Assembly (NCBI RefSeq): GCF_937770335.1
Contig: NZ_CALJHY010000009.1
Span: 62,001 to 126,000, forward strand
Direction of reading: 5' to 3'
Source: an uncultured Glaciecola sp.
GTDB lineage: Bacteria > Pseudomonadota > Gammaproteobacteria > Enterobacterales > Alteromonadaceae
Length of the DNA stretch: 64,000 nucleotides
How positions within the stretch are numbered: position 1 is the stretch's first letter; each line of letters starts with the position of its first letter. The position numbers and the translations under genes are program-made. Shown here piece after piece: positions 1-10,723 of the stretch. The notes below the pieces were generated by a model that saw only the letters and a list, made by a program, of their open reading frames with translations, did no database searches and was not told where the DNA came from.

Positions 1-1362
1 ACAAACACCAATACCCATATCCAACGATAAGTCATTTCCTATCATCGAAATTTGCTGCATCACTTCAGGCCCGTTACCGATCAGCGTAGCACCTTTTATT
101 GGGGTTGTTATTTTGCCATTTTCAATTAAATAAGCTTCTGAAGTTGAAAATACAAATTTACCAGAGGTAATATCAACTTGCCCACCACCAAAATTAGGCG
201 CATAAACACCCTTTTCAACTGATGCGATAATATCTTCGGGGCTATCCTGACCTGCGAGCATATAGGTATTGGTCATACGGGGCATAGGCAAATGCGCATA
301 GCTTTCGCGTCGCCCATTTCCTGTCGGGCTTACGCCCATCAAGGATGCGTTGTGCTTGTCTTGCATGTAACCCTTTAAAACGCCGTCTTCAATAAGCACA
401 TTGCGCTGAGTCTGCACGCCCTCGTCATCTACAGACAGTGAACCACGTCGATCCACCATAGTACCATCATCTATAACAGTTACGCCTCTCGCCGCCACCT
501 GCTCACCGATCCGACCACTAAATGTTGAAGCACCCTTGCGATTAAAATCGCCTTCAAGACCATGACCAACCGCTTCATGCAGAAGTACGCCGGGCCAACC
601 ACTGCCAAGAACAACTGGCATTAAACCTGCGGGCGCTGGAACCGCCGCTAAATTAACTTCAGCCATATGAATTGCCTCATCAGCTACCTGCTCATATAAA
701 GGTTTGTTTGTTATGCCCATGCTTTCAAAGTAATCATAAGTGCGGCGTCCTCCGGCACCTGACCCTCCGCGTTCTCGTTTACCATCTTTTTCTAGTAACA
801 CAGAACAATTTAAGCGAATAAGTGGACGAATATCGGTTGCAAAAGTGCCGTCTGTGGCAGCGACTAATACCTCTTCATAAACACCTGTTAAGCTGACAAC
901 CACTTGGGTGGCGTGAGGAGCTGTTTTTCTTATATAACGATCTATGGTTTGTAAAAGACTAATTTTGGCACTGTCTTTCATGCTCAAAATCGGATTATTT
1001 TCAGTATACAAGGCCTTGAGGTTTACTGCAGTGAATCCGTCAATCTTCTGAATTCCACCAGTTGGTGCAATTCCCCTAGCAGCTTTGCAGGCGTCCTCTA
1101 AGGCACGACTTGAAATTTCATCGGAGTATGCAAAACCCGTTTTTTCACCAGATATCACGCGAACTCCAACACCCCGCTCTATATTGTAACTACCGTCTTT
1201 TACGATGCCATCTTCTAATACCCAGCTTTCGTGCTGAGAAGACTGAAAGTATAAATCAGCAAAATTGGCTTGATGAGAAAATACATCTTCCAATAATGAA
1301 GAGAGCCTATTTTTGTCAATCCCTGAGGCAGTAAGAAGATTGTGTTCGACAGATTGGCTCAA
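1..1362 (-). CDS. tldD: TldD metalloprotease, 3' end cut by the window
   Basis: TldD is the catalytic half of the TldD/TldE (PmbA) peptidase, known for microcin maturation and CcdA degradation. The translation matches E. coli TldD along its length; the HExxxH zinc motif (HEAVGH) lies near residue 262. About 454 codons are present and the last ones align about 26 residues before the normal C-terminus, so the gene is truncated by the window edge, not broken. The start is a TTG at 1362-1360 preceded by AGGAAA; this TTG overlaps the TGA of the upstream nitrilase gene (TTGA), which indicates translational coupling. An AUG start giving the conserved N-terminus is not available. The partner gene tldE/pmbA is not in this window. 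Confidence 0.95.
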   Translation of the reverse strand, partial: MSQSVEHNLLTASGIDKNRLSSLLEDVFSHQANFADLYFQSSQHESWVLEDGIVKDGSYNIERGVGVRVISGEKTGFAYSDEISSRALEDACKAARGIAPTGGIQKIDGFTAVNLKALYTENNPILSMKDSAKISLLQTIDRYIRKTAPHATQVVVSLTGVYEEVLVAATDGTFATDIRPLIRLNCSVLLEKDGKRERGGSGAGGRRTYDYFESMGITNKPLYEQVADEAIHMAEVNLAAVPAPAGLMPVVLGSGWPGVLLHEAVGHGLEGDFNRKGASTFSGRIGEQVAARGVTVIDDGTMVDRRGSLSVDDEGVQTQRNVLIEDGVLKGYMQDKHNASLMGVSPTGNGRRESYAHLPMPRMTNTYMLAGQDSPEDIIASVEKGVYAPNFGGGQVDITSGKFVFSTSEAYLIENGKITTPIKGATLIGNGPEVMQQISMIGNDLSLDMGIGVC

Positions 1363-2195
1363 AATGGTTTCCTATTATGTTTATGTTGTTGTATCGGCAT
1401 TTCGTTGCGAATGTTAGCCAATAATGTTTTGTCGTATTTAGCTGCTACCCAACCTTCGTTAGCAGGTAGATTAGCAAGTAATTCTCCCCATGGAGAGTAG
1501 ATACAACTATTTCCATAGGTTTCGCGTCCATTATTATGAACGCCAGTTTGATCAGATGCTACTACATAACACTGATTTTCGATACTCCTCGCTTGCAGTA
1601 AGGGATGCCAGTGAGCCTCACCGGTTCGCCGAGTAAATGCACTGGGTACCACCAATACGTCTAGTTGTGGCATTTTTTGCATAAGCTCTGGAAAACGAAG
1701 GTCATAACAAACTATCTGACCGACCGTGCCCCAAGGGCTCTCAAAAGTAATGATATGTTCACCAGGCAAGGTGGTAGCTGATTCTTTGTAGTGACCTGTA
1801 TTGTCGTTCACACTGACATCAAACAAATGAATTTTATCATAGCGACTCACCCGCACACCGCCATTGTCATAAACCAAACTCGCGGCATAAAATTTTGCTT
1901 TTGCACCACTGTCATTGTCGCTCTTCAACGGTTTGATAGGTAAGGTGCCAGCAACAATCCATTTATTATAGCGCTTTGCTAGCGCCGACAATGCGGTCTG
2001 TATTGGACCATTATCCAGCATTTCGGCAATATCGATTTGAGCCTTATCGCGTGCCCCAAAAAAGGCGAAACACTCAGGCAAAACAACTAACTGCGGTTTG
2101 TCTGCAAGCTGTCTTAATTGGTGTTCAATTAGCGTAAGATTATGTTCGATACTCGGTGTCGAGGTAATTTGAATAGCAACAAGATCGGTCATCAT
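1359..2195 (-). CDS. Carbon-nitrogen hydrolase (nitrilase superfamily, Nit/omega-amidase-like)
   Basis: A 278-residue member of the nitrilase superfamily, which hydrolyses amide C-N bonds of small molecules in the cytoplasm. The catalytic triad is visible: Glu41 in LPECFAFFG, Lys121 in YDKIHLFD and Cys163 in [10 protein letters not shown]. The YDKIHLFD and CYDLRFPE motifs are those of the Nit1/Nit2 branch (deaminated glutathione or 2-oxoamide amidases), so metabolite repair is the likely role, but substrate is inferred. Start ATG overlaps the yhdP stop (ATGA); its own stop overlaps the TTG of tldD. A nitrilase-type gene between yhdP and tldD is a recurrent arrangement in gammaproteobacteria. 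Confidence 0.9.
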   Translation of the reverse strand: MMTDLVAIQITSTPSIEHNLTLIEHQLRQLADKPQLVVLPECFAFFGARDKAQIDIAEMLDNGPIQTALSALAKRYNKWIVAGTLPIKPLKSDNDSGAKAKFYAASLVYDNGGVRVSRYDKIHLFDVSVNDNTGHYKESATTLPGEHIITFESPWGTVGQIVCYDLRFPELMQKMPQLDVLVVPSAFTRRTGEAHWHPLLQARSIENQCYVVASDQTGVHNNGRETYGNSCIYSPWGELLANLPANEGWVAAKYDKTLLANIRNEMPIQQHKHNRKPF

Positions 2196-5100
2196 TCAGC
2201 ACCATCTTTTACTTCCATCATGAGGATATCTTCCTCAGTTGGAGGAATAAAATTATTATATAGTTCAGGCAATTCATCTCGACGAGCAGGGAGGGCAACT
2301 TCAGTGCTCTCTCGCCCAGTTTCGATTAATATTGGTTCCTCTAAAGTGCCTGTAATACTGTAATTAACGTTGGAAATAACTTTAGCTGATGTTAACACTT
2401 GATCTAGAGCCAATGCAGCCAATGCAGTCGGTGGATTGACCATGAAGTAGACTAATACTGGTAGGTTACCGGTTACATTTGGCGTAAAACTCACATTGTA
2501 ATTAAGTTTTTTAGCCACTAAATCAGTGTAGCCATAAATTTCCATCTCACCGGCCCCCCCGTCTATCTTTGTATCTCGGGTATCAGCTTTGCCTTCTGTA
2601 ACCTGAACACTGCCGCGCATCTCGTCATAGAAGAAACCTTTAGCAAATACATCTCTGAAATCCAAACTTAGCTTTCGAACTAACGAATCTAAGCTCAACA
2701 ATGTAAATATACGCGACCCCTTATCACTCAGTTCCGTGATGTAACCATCGGATAATTCCCATTGCATTTCACCATCCAAATAATCAAACGAAAAATCGAA
2801 TGGGGAGGCTTTCCAAGTAAACGCAAAATCCATTTCCGCTTCACTATCTTTGATACCGGAATCAAATTGAAAATCTTTCAAAAACTCGCCAAAGTCATTA
2901 CTTTTTAAATCACCATTAATGAATGTATAGTGATCACTGTTGCGCTTGTACCACTGTCCGTTTGCACGAACATTGCCATTTGGGCCGTTGATTTGAATAT
3001 CTTCTATACGCAAACCATCATCGTTAGGGAAGCTTTCAAATTTAATCTCACCTAAACGATTGCCAAATACCTGGCAGTCTTTGCAATTAATCCTAATACG
3101 AGGCAAGGATTGAGGTTCTATTTCTGTTTGTGGTTGGTTGTCCTGCTCTACCCATGTGTCAAATCGAACGAAGTCAGCGTTTATCTCAATTCCTTCGTCT
3201 ACCCAGCGATTATGAAAAATAATTTCTGCTTTTGCTTCGTCGGACAAAACATCAAGTATCCAATCGTTATTCATGGTTTTCACTGTCACATTGACATCAG
3301 TGAGGGACTGACCAGCTAAAATTAAATTATCAGTTTCAACAAATATACGCTGTGGCTCACCGAATATGGGGTTTCTCTCTGTTGATGCCTTAGCGGAAAC
3401 ATTAGAGAGTAATGCTGAGATACTCTGATACCATGTTGTCAAATTGATTTTTGGTAAATTTGCACTAATGCTAAAACCCACACCTCGACCAACGAAATCA
3501 GTTTTACCAATAGCCAAATGTGCCCTACTAAACTGCAATTCTTTATGCGGCAAAATACCGTCAAAGCGAACCTGTTCGCCAAACGCCAATTTTACATTTG
3601 ACGCCTGTCGATTGCCGTTAACTTCCAGCGTAATCGTTTTTTTATCACCTTCTCTCTTATCAAATGGCGGTGGTAAAATAGAACTCACCTGATCTAATTT
3701 CGTGAACAATGAGGCCTGATAAGAAAAATCTTTTTTTCCTATTGCAACATTAATAGACGAGCTCCATGCACTGCGTCCTTTGACATATTCACCCAATTCA
3801 CTGCTTACAAACGGAACTAAGGGTGTTATGTCCCAATTCCCATCAACGGCTACATCAAAACGATATTCACCATTACTGTTAGCACCGTTGAAGTCGGCAA
3901 CAACTGGTTGCCCTAGTAAATCGACCTGTAAATCAGAAAACGAAACTTTGTCGTTGTCGAATATGATATGTCCATCTACATTGTTTAACTCTAATAGCAA
4001 ACTCGGGATTTGCACAAAATTGTCGAGCAACGTCACGATACCGCTTGCCGATGTTTTCTGTGGAGCATCAAGAGGAATGTATAAAGATAGCCTTGTGGTC
4101 AAATCATTGCTCACTAGGATATCGTTGGTTAATATTCTTCCTAAACCCTTAGATAGACTACTATTTGCGAGCAAACTGGAAATGTCATCGCCGGAGCCAT
4201 ATGCTTTGGCTTCAATAATAAGATCAGCCCCGCCCACCAATAGAGGGATATAAGCGTTCAGCTCTTTTATTTCTATGCCGGCAATCGTTGCTGCCGAGCT
4301 TTGCATTACTAAACTCAAATTTTCAAATACTAAGTTAAGGTCTAAGCCATTAACGCTTGGCCAATTGCGGTCAAAAGAAAAGTCGGCGTTTTGTATCGCG
4401 ACATTTGCTTGAAAGGTACCTTGGTTTTGTTTAAACGGAAACTCACTGAACTCTCCATGCCAAAGCAACTGAGCTTGCGCTATTTTACCTTGAGCATAGA
4501 AGGCATTATTGAGAAACCGGCTCACGCCCTCACCAAGAAGAGGTTCTAATGGCAAAAAGCGCCGAATATGCGACGCATCTAATTCACCAATATCCACCGC
4601 TAGAGATAAAAAAGAATTATCAACTTGATACTCAAAAGTGGGCAGAATAGAAGTTTCAGGAAGTACAATGGCACCTGATGTCGAAGAAACCCGCCAAGTG
4701 TCATCAGCTGAATAAAATTGAATAGGTAAATCGATGGTCTCGATAATCAAGTTCTGAGGAAAAATATTGTCCGCTGTAATCGCAATGTCATTGCCCGTTA
4801 CCCGAAGTGATCCCCTATTTTTTTGCCAAGAAAACTCGGCGTTTAGACCAGTAAGTCCGGGCACCTGACCACTAACGTCCCACTTAATATCATTAAGTTT
4901 AAAGTGCGCGGCAATACCAGCGGGTCTTTTTTGAATAGCTAGGTTAGAAATGTTACTGGTTGGTGCAATCGCTTTTAACTGCTCGAGTAAATTGCTGTCA
5001 AACAATCCTACAATTGGTAACAGAGGAGTGATAGCAAAACTATCAGCCGCTTGAATTTGTAATTCACCCAGTTTAGAGAGTGAGCCTTTCCAGCTCGTCA

Positions 5101-6049
5101 ATAGTGTTTTGTCATATACAGAAAATAGGAGGTCGTTGACGTTAAACAGCCATTTGTTTTCTGCTGGCTCAGCCACAAACACGCCGGATTCTATACCGGT
5201 GCTTAGGTCCATCTCACCTTGCTTCCAAATAAATCTCGTCGGCTTTATGTTACCGTAGATTTTAGTAATCGACTTACTGTTAATATCTGCCCAAAACTCG
5301 AAATTAGCTCTACCTTCAAGTAACTCGCTTTCTAATGCAGAAAATTCGTTGATCCAAGGCGATACATCTAATTCATCTGCCTTCGCATAAATCATCCCAT
5401 CGAAATCATCCGCTCGACCTTTAAGATCGATGACAAAAACGGCTGAGTTAGTAGCTAGCTCAGACACAGTGATCAGTCCGGAGCCTTGGTGACGTTCCCC
5501 TTTGTTGATCCACACCAGATTAGCAATATTAAAAGATTGGCGATTATTGGCGCCACTAATGGTTACTTCGCTGTTGACCAATGAAAAGGCTTGTAACTGC
5601 TCTAGAAATAGACCTTCTAAGGCATCTAATATTGGAAAATCATTATTTGAGGTTTGAATTTGTTGCAAATCAATATCTAGCGACAAACCATCTAAACCAA
5701 AGCTTTTTGAAGAAACTTGCCGAGTTAATAATGAATCCCAAAAATCAATTTCAACATATATATTTTGGATATCGAGCTGGATAGGTGAATTGTCGCTTCG
5801 TTCGAGAGTAAGCCCCTCAAGCACAAGCGCAGGACCAGATCCCTGCCATGAGGCAGAGATTGAAGCGATTTGCAGACTCACGCCATATTCTGTTTGTACA
5901 AAGTCTTCAAAAATTTGTTTTTTGTCGTTTAATAACGGCAAAGAATAGCGTAGCAGACTCATCAAAAGCGCGAACACAACGAGCGTAATCGCGATGAGCG
6001 TCCATATTTTACGGACAATAAAAGTTGCTACACTTGACAGTTTATTCAC
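2192..6049 (-). CDS. yhdP: YhdP family AsmA-like envelope protein
   Basis: A 1285-residue protein of the YhdP family (E. coli 1266 residues). A single N-terminal membrane segment spans about residues 13-33 and is followed by a very long beta-rich periplasmic region and an AsmA-like C-terminal part. In E. coli, YhdP works with TamB and YdbH in moving phospholipids between inner and outer membrane. Start is a GTG at 6049-6047 overlapping the rng stop codon (GTGA); the stop overlaps the nitrilase ATG. Length and position directly after rng fit the family. Function is by homology. Confidence 0.93.
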   Translation of the reverse strand: MNKLSSVATFIVRKIWTLIAITLVVFALLMSLLRYSLPLLNDKKQIFEDFVQTEYGVSLQIASISASWQGSGPALVLEGLTLERSDNSPIQLDIQNIYVEIDFWDSLLTRQVSSKSFGLDGLSLDIDLQQIQTSNNDFPILDALEGLFLEQLQAFSLVNSEVTISGANNRQSFNIANLVWINKGERHQGSGLITVSELATNSAVFVIDLKGRADDFDGMIYAKADELDVSPWINEFSALESELLEGRANFEFWADINSKSITKIYGNIKPTRFIWKQGEMDLSTGIESGVFVAEPAENKWLFNVNDLLFSVYDKTLLTSWKGSLSKLGELQIQAADSFAITPLLPIVGLFDSNLLEQLKAIAPTSNISNLAIQKRPAGIAAHFKLNDIKWDVSGQVPGLTGLNAEFSWQKNRGSLRVTGNDIAITADNIFPQNLIIETIDLPIQFYSADDTWRVSSTSGAIVLPETSILPTFEYQVDNSFLSLAVDIGELDASHIRRFLPLEPLLGEGVSRFLNNAFYAQGKIAQAQLLWHGEFSEFPFKQNQGTFQANVAIQNADFSFDRNWPSVNGLDLNLVFENLSLVMQSSAATIAGIEIKELNAYIPLLVGGADLIIEAKAYGSGDDISSLLANSSLSKGLGRILTNDILVSNDLTTRLSLYIPLDAPQKTSASGIVTLLDNFVQIPSLLLELNNVDGHIIFDNDKVSFSDLQVDLLGQPVVADFNGANSNGEYRFDVAVDGNWDITPLVPFVSSELGEYVKGRSAWSSSINVAIGKKDFSYQASLFTKLDQVSSILPPPFDKREGDKKTITLEVNGNRQASNVKLAFGEQVRFDGILPHKELQFSRAHLAIGKTDFVGRGVGFSISANLPKINLTTWYQSISALLSNVSAKASTERNPIFGEPQRIFVETDNLILAGQSLTDVNVTVKTMNNDWILDVLSDEAKAEIIFHNRWVDEGIEINADFVRFDTWVEQDNQPQTEIEPQSLPRIRINCKDCQVFGNRLGEIKFESFPNDDGLRIEDIQINGPNGNVRANGQWYKRNSDHYTFINGDLKSNDFGEFLKDFQFDSGIKDSEAEMDFAFTWKASPFDFSFDYLDGEMQWELSDGYITELSDKGSRIFTLLSLDSLVRKLSLDFRDVFAKGFFYDEMRGSVQVTEGKADTRDTKIDGGAGEMEIYGYTDLVAKKLNYNVSFTPNVTGNLPVLVYFMVNPPTALAALALDQVLTSAKVISNVNYSITGTLEEPILIETGRESTEVALPARRDELPELYNNFIPPTEEDILMMEVKDGAE

Positions 6050-7512
6050 ATCATTACCACATCAAATTTGTCTTGATGATACAACAGCTCCGTCTGTATT
6101 TTTATTTGCTTAGACACGAACACTTCCAATTCGGCCAACATGTGAGATTCTTCACCTAAAAGAGCATCAGCGACGATAGAAGATGCATAAACAACGAATT
6201 TATCGGCTTCATAAGCGCGATTCACTCTGACAATTTCACGCATAATTTCAAAACAAATTGTTTCTACCGTTTTGATACTGCCACGTCCTTTGCATGCAGG
6301 GCACTCGCCACACAAGATATGCTCCAGGCTTTCTCTGGTGCGTTTGCGGGTCATTTCAATTAAACCCAACGCAGTGAAACCATGAATATTCGACTTTGCT
6401 CGGTCTTTGCTCATCGCTCCTTCTAGACTGTGTAGGACACGCCTTTTATGATCTTGTTCCATCATATCGATAAAATCGATGAGTATCATGCCACCTAAAT
6501 TGCGCAAGCGCAGTTGTCTCGCGATCGATAATGTTGCTTCAATATTGGTATTAAAAATAGTTTCTTCTAAATTACGATGACCAACAAAAGCGCCCGTATT
6601 AATATCAATCGTTGTCATCGCTTCGGTTTGGTCGATAATGAGATAACCGCCAGATTTAAGGTCGACCCGCCTTTCCAATATACGTTGAGCTTCATTCTCA
6701 ACATCATATAGGTCGAATATTGGGCGCTCGCCCGTATAGTATTCAAGCTTGCTACTAAGTTCAGGAACGTAATCTTTAGTGAACTGTTGTAACTCAGTAA
6801 ACGACAATTTTGAATCGATTCGAATGCGGTCTAATTCTGTGCCAACAAAATCACGTAATACGCGTCGAGCTAAAGGTAAATCTTCATATAGCACATGCGT
6901 TTGCTTAAGTTTGAGACGCGATTGAATTTTTGCCCATAAACGACGCAGAAAATCTGCATCTTGATGCAGTTCTGTTTCAGAAACACCTTCTGCTGCCGTG
7001 CGTAAAATAAAGCCACCATTTTCATCACATAGTGATTCGACAAGGTTCTTTAATCGCTCACGCTCTGATTCATCCTCAATGCGTTGTGAAATTCCAACAT
7101 GCGTTACATTAGGCATGAATACCAAATAACGCGAAGGTAAAGTAATGTCTGTCGTAAGACGCGCACCTTTAGTACCAAGAGGATCTTTGACAACTTGAAC
7201 AACAATGTCCTGGCCATCTCTGACCAAGTCTCTGATGTCTTTCTTTTCTATCACTGTTTCAGATACTTCAACCGCAATTTCATCATGCACTGCAATGTCT
7301 GAGGCATGCAGAAATGCGGCTTTATCCAAGCCTATGTCGATAAAGGCTGCTTGCATGCCAGGTAGTACTCGGCTTACCTTGCCGCGATAGATGTTTCCCA
7401 CTAAGCCTCTTTTAGTATGCCTTTCGATGTGAATCTCTTGCAGAATACCATTCTCAATTAAAGCCACTCTGGATTCTGATGGGGTCACATTAATTAACAG
7501 TTCCGCGCTCAT
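6046..7512 (-). CDS. rng: Ribonuclease G
   Basis: RNase G (CafA), an endoribonuclease of the RNase E/G family that processes the 5' end of 16S rRNA and decays some mRNAs. The 488-residue length is typical. Visible are an N-terminal S1 domain (about residues 35-125), the catalytic magnesium-binding aspartates Asp303 (TIDINTGAF) and Asp346 (LIDFIDM), and the zinc-link cysteines in CPACKGRG (404-407). It lacks the long C-terminal scaffold of RNase E. Start ATG overlaps the maf stop (ATGA), and its stop overlaps the GTG of yhdP. Confidence 0.97.
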   Translation of the reverse strand: MSAELLINVTPSESRVALIENGILQEIHIERHTKRGLVGNIYRGKVSRVLPGMQAAFIDIGLDKAAFLHASDIAVHDEIAVEVSETVIEKKDIRDLVRDGQDIVVQVVKDPLGTKGARLTTDITLPSRYLVFMPNVTHVGISQRIEDESERERLKNLVESLCDENGGFILRTAAEGVSETELHQDADFLRRLWAKIQSRLKLKQTHVLYEDLPLARRVLRDFVGTELDRIRIDSKLSFTELQQFTKDYVPELSSKLEYYTGERPIFDLYDVENEAQRILERRVDLKSGGYLIIDQTEAMTTIDINTGAFVGHRNLEETIFNTNIEATLSIARQLRLRNLGGMILIDFIDMMEQDHKRRVLHSLEGAMSKDRAKSNIHGFTALGLIEMTRKRTRESLEHILCGECPACKGRGSIKTVETICFEIMREIVRVNRAYEADKFVVYASSIVADALLGEESHMLAELEVFVSKQIKIQTELLYHQDKFDVVMM

Positions 7513-8093
7513 GAATGTATTCCCATTTCTGTTAACATTAATTGTGTTTCAACTAGAGGTAGTCCAACAACGTTGCTATAACTGCCATTAATTCGTTTCA
7601 CAAATTTACCGCCTATGCCCTGAATCGCGTAACTACCAGCCTTGTCTTGGGGTTCGCCCGTTAGCCAATATGCTTGTATTTGCTGATTAGATAGACAAGT
7701 AAATTCGACTTCAGTTTCTACTACTTTTGATATTTTTTTATTTGCAGCAAATATCACGACACCCGTCATTACGATATGACGCTGTTCAGATAACTTATTT
7801 AACATAACCATACTATCATTTTGGCTTGTTGGTTTACCAAAAATTTCATGTCTATAGGTAATAATAGTATCAGCCCCGATAACTATCGCATCTGGATTTT
7901 TAAGCCATATTGCCTGTGCTTTTGAATAAGCCAAACGCTGCACAAGAGCCTCGGGTAATTCACCCAGTAGAGGCGTTTCATCGATGTCAGCCGTTTGGAT
8001 TTCAAAATCGCTGATAAGGTGTGCTAGAAGTTCATGGCGACGGCTGGAGGCAGACGCTAGGATGACTTTGGGTAAGTCACGCATATTTGGCAT
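7509..8093 (-). CDS. maf: Maf family nucleotide pyrophosphatase (YhdE type)
   Basis: A 194-residue Maf protein, a house-cleaning pyrophosphatase acting on dTTP/UTP-type nucleotides in the YhdE branch. Motifs seen are the N-terminal ASASSRRHELL loop, the GADTI segment with the catalytic Asp, and the AGSYAIQGIGG segment typical of the YhdE subgroup. The ATG is one base after the mreD stop; a second in-frame ATG (MRDLPK, 8084) is also possible. It lies in the usual mre-maf-rng gene order. Confidence 0.93.
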   Translation of the reverse strand: MPNMRDLPKVILASASSRRHELLAHLISDFEIQTADIDETPLLGELPEALVQRLAYSKAQAIWLKNPDAIVIGADTIITYRHEIFGKPTSQNDSMVMLNKLSEQRHIVMTGVVIFAANKKISKVVETEVEFTCLSNQQIQAYWLTGEPQDKAGSYAIQGIGGKFVKRINGSYSNVVGLPLVETQLMLTEMGIHS

Positions 8094-8094
8094 A

Positions 8095-8571
8095 TTAGGT
8101 GACTCGGAGTAATCTGCGGTAACGTCTTAAAAACCAGAACAACCACGGCCATAAAAATACAGAAGTGATAACTGGCCATAAAAATTCAAATCTGAACTGC
8201 ACGCCTGTTAGCGCATATTGTAGCCAGTAAACAACCATGTGATAAAGCATAGATAAGATGAAGATCATAATGGCCTGCTGGATCACGCTATAGTTTCTAA
8301 ATCGTTGATAGTTAGCAGCAACTAAATAAACTGGAATGACCATTGCAAAACTATGCACGCCCAAGGAAGTCCCATAAAGGATATCTAAAACCACACCACA
8401 AATAGCGGTTGCACCTAGACCAACTCGGTTAGGTAGTGCCATAGTCCAATAACATAAAAGCAATAACAACCAGTCGGGACGATAAACGTCGATAGATGCT
8501 GGCATTGGCATAATTTGGAGAATAAATGCAACAATAATACTTACTGGAATAAGGGTCTGATTTAACTTCAC
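8095..8571 (-). CDS. mreD: Rod shape-determining protein MreD
   Basis: A 158-residue inner-membrane protein with about five or six hydrophobic helices; it binds MreC and is part of the elongasome that guides lateral wall synthesis. The start is GTG at 8571-8569, overlapping the mreC TGA (GTGA). The sequence is poorly conserved in this family, so the call rests on hydrophobicity, length and position between mreC and maf. Confidence 0.92.
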   Translation of the reverse strand: MKLNQTLIPVSIIVAFILQIMPMPASIDVYRPDWLLLLLCYWTMALPNRVGLGATAICGVVLDILYGTSLGVHSFAMVIPVYLVAANYQRFRNYSVIQQAIMIFILSMLYHMVVYWLQYALTGVQFRFEFLWPVITSVFLWPWLFWFLRRYRRLLRVT

Positions 8572-9467
8572 TGTTTTTCCTCAGTCTCTTCCGGCAGTGT
8601 CGTATCAGGAAAGAAAGCATCTGGTGCTATAGCACTTGCTGGAGCTGTAGCTTGAGGCCAAAGTAACAACAAGTATTTTATGCGGTCTAGTTTTGCAAAT
8701 GGTGTTGCCGTCACTTCTGCAAACGGTCTACTTTCGTTACGTATAATTGTCGTTATTGTAGCTACTGGATAACCCTCAGGGAAAACCTCACCGAGTCCAG
8801 ATGAGACGAGCACATCGCCCTCTTCGATATCTGCGCTGTGAGGTACATGTTGGAGCTGCATGGAATCCAAACTACCATCACCAACGGCGATAAAGCGCAC
8901 GTTGTTACGCTCGATTCTAACCGGAATGGCATGCGTAACATCTGATATTAGTAAGACTCGACTGTTGGTTGTACCGACTTCAGATATTTGGCCAACAATA
9001 CCGCTGTCGTCTAAGACCGATTGACTTAAAAAAACACCGTCCAGAGCGCCTTTATTAATCACAATTTGATGACTATAAGGGTTGGTATCGACGGCCATAA
9101 GTTCTGTGATCATCTTGTGCATACTATCGCGCACTGGTGCATCAAGGAGTTTACGTAAGTTTTTATTTTCTTGCTCTAATATGCGAAAGCGCTGCAGCTG
9201 TTCGCTCATCAAGGTAACTTGGTTGGTTAGCTTTTCATTGTCGTTGAGGAGTCGTTGTCGTGAACTAAACCGATCTGCACTCCAACTAAGCATCGCACCT
9301 GGCAGGTTCGCAATGTATTGCAAAGGGCTTACCATTGAATTCAAATAAGTCCTTGCCGTGGCAAAGTTTTCCACTTTAGTATCTATTATCATAGCGCTCA
9401 CTGATAGCACTAGAACGACAGCTAACCTAACAAATAAACTTGGACCACGAGCGAAAACTTCATTCAT
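8568..9467 (-). CDS. mreC: Rod shape-determining protein MreC
   Basis: A 299-residue bitopic periplasmic protein. One membrane segment lies near residues 11-28, a coiled coil near residues 70-110, then the beta-rich MreC core containing the family segment VINKGALDGVF and SGLGEVFPEGYPV. MreC links cytoplasmic MreB to PBP2/RodA. The tail after about residue 270 is Pro/Ala/Glu-rich and probably unstructured. It starts 26 bases after mreB and overlaps mreD. Confidence 0.95.
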   Translation of the reverse strand: MNEVFARGPSLFVRLAVVLVLSVSAMIIDTKVENFATARTYLNSMVSPLQYIANLPGAMLSWSADRFSSRQRLLNDNEKLTNQVTLMSEQLQRFRILEQENKNLRKLLDAPVRDSMHKMITELMAVDTNPYSHQIVINKGALDGVFLSQSVLDDSGIVGQISEVGTTNSRVLLISDVTHAIPVRIERNNVRFIAVGDGSLDSMQLQHVPHSADIEEGDVLVSSGLGEVFPEGYPVATITTIIRNESRPFAEVTATPFAKLDRIKYLLLLWPQATAPASAIAPDAFFPDTTLPEETEEKQ

Positions 9468-9493
9468 ATTAAGATAAAGGCTAACGCCAGCCC

Positions 9494-10648
<1,155 letters not shown>

Positions 10649-10692
10649 CGCATTGTGATAAGGGCAAGCAACGCATCGCAAAATTAGTCGCG

Positions 10693-10715
10693 AATAGCTC
10701 CAATCTGAAGCTATT
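10693..10715 (-). terminator. Weak hairpin just after mshQ
   Basis: AATAGCT (10693-10699) and AGCTATT (10709-10715) can form a 7-bp stem with a 9-base loop directly beyond the mshQ stop codon. No T-run follows on the minus strand, so this may be only an mRNA-end stabiliser or a weak terminator of the msh operon. Confidence 0.3.
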
Positions 10716-10723
10716 GGCTTAAA

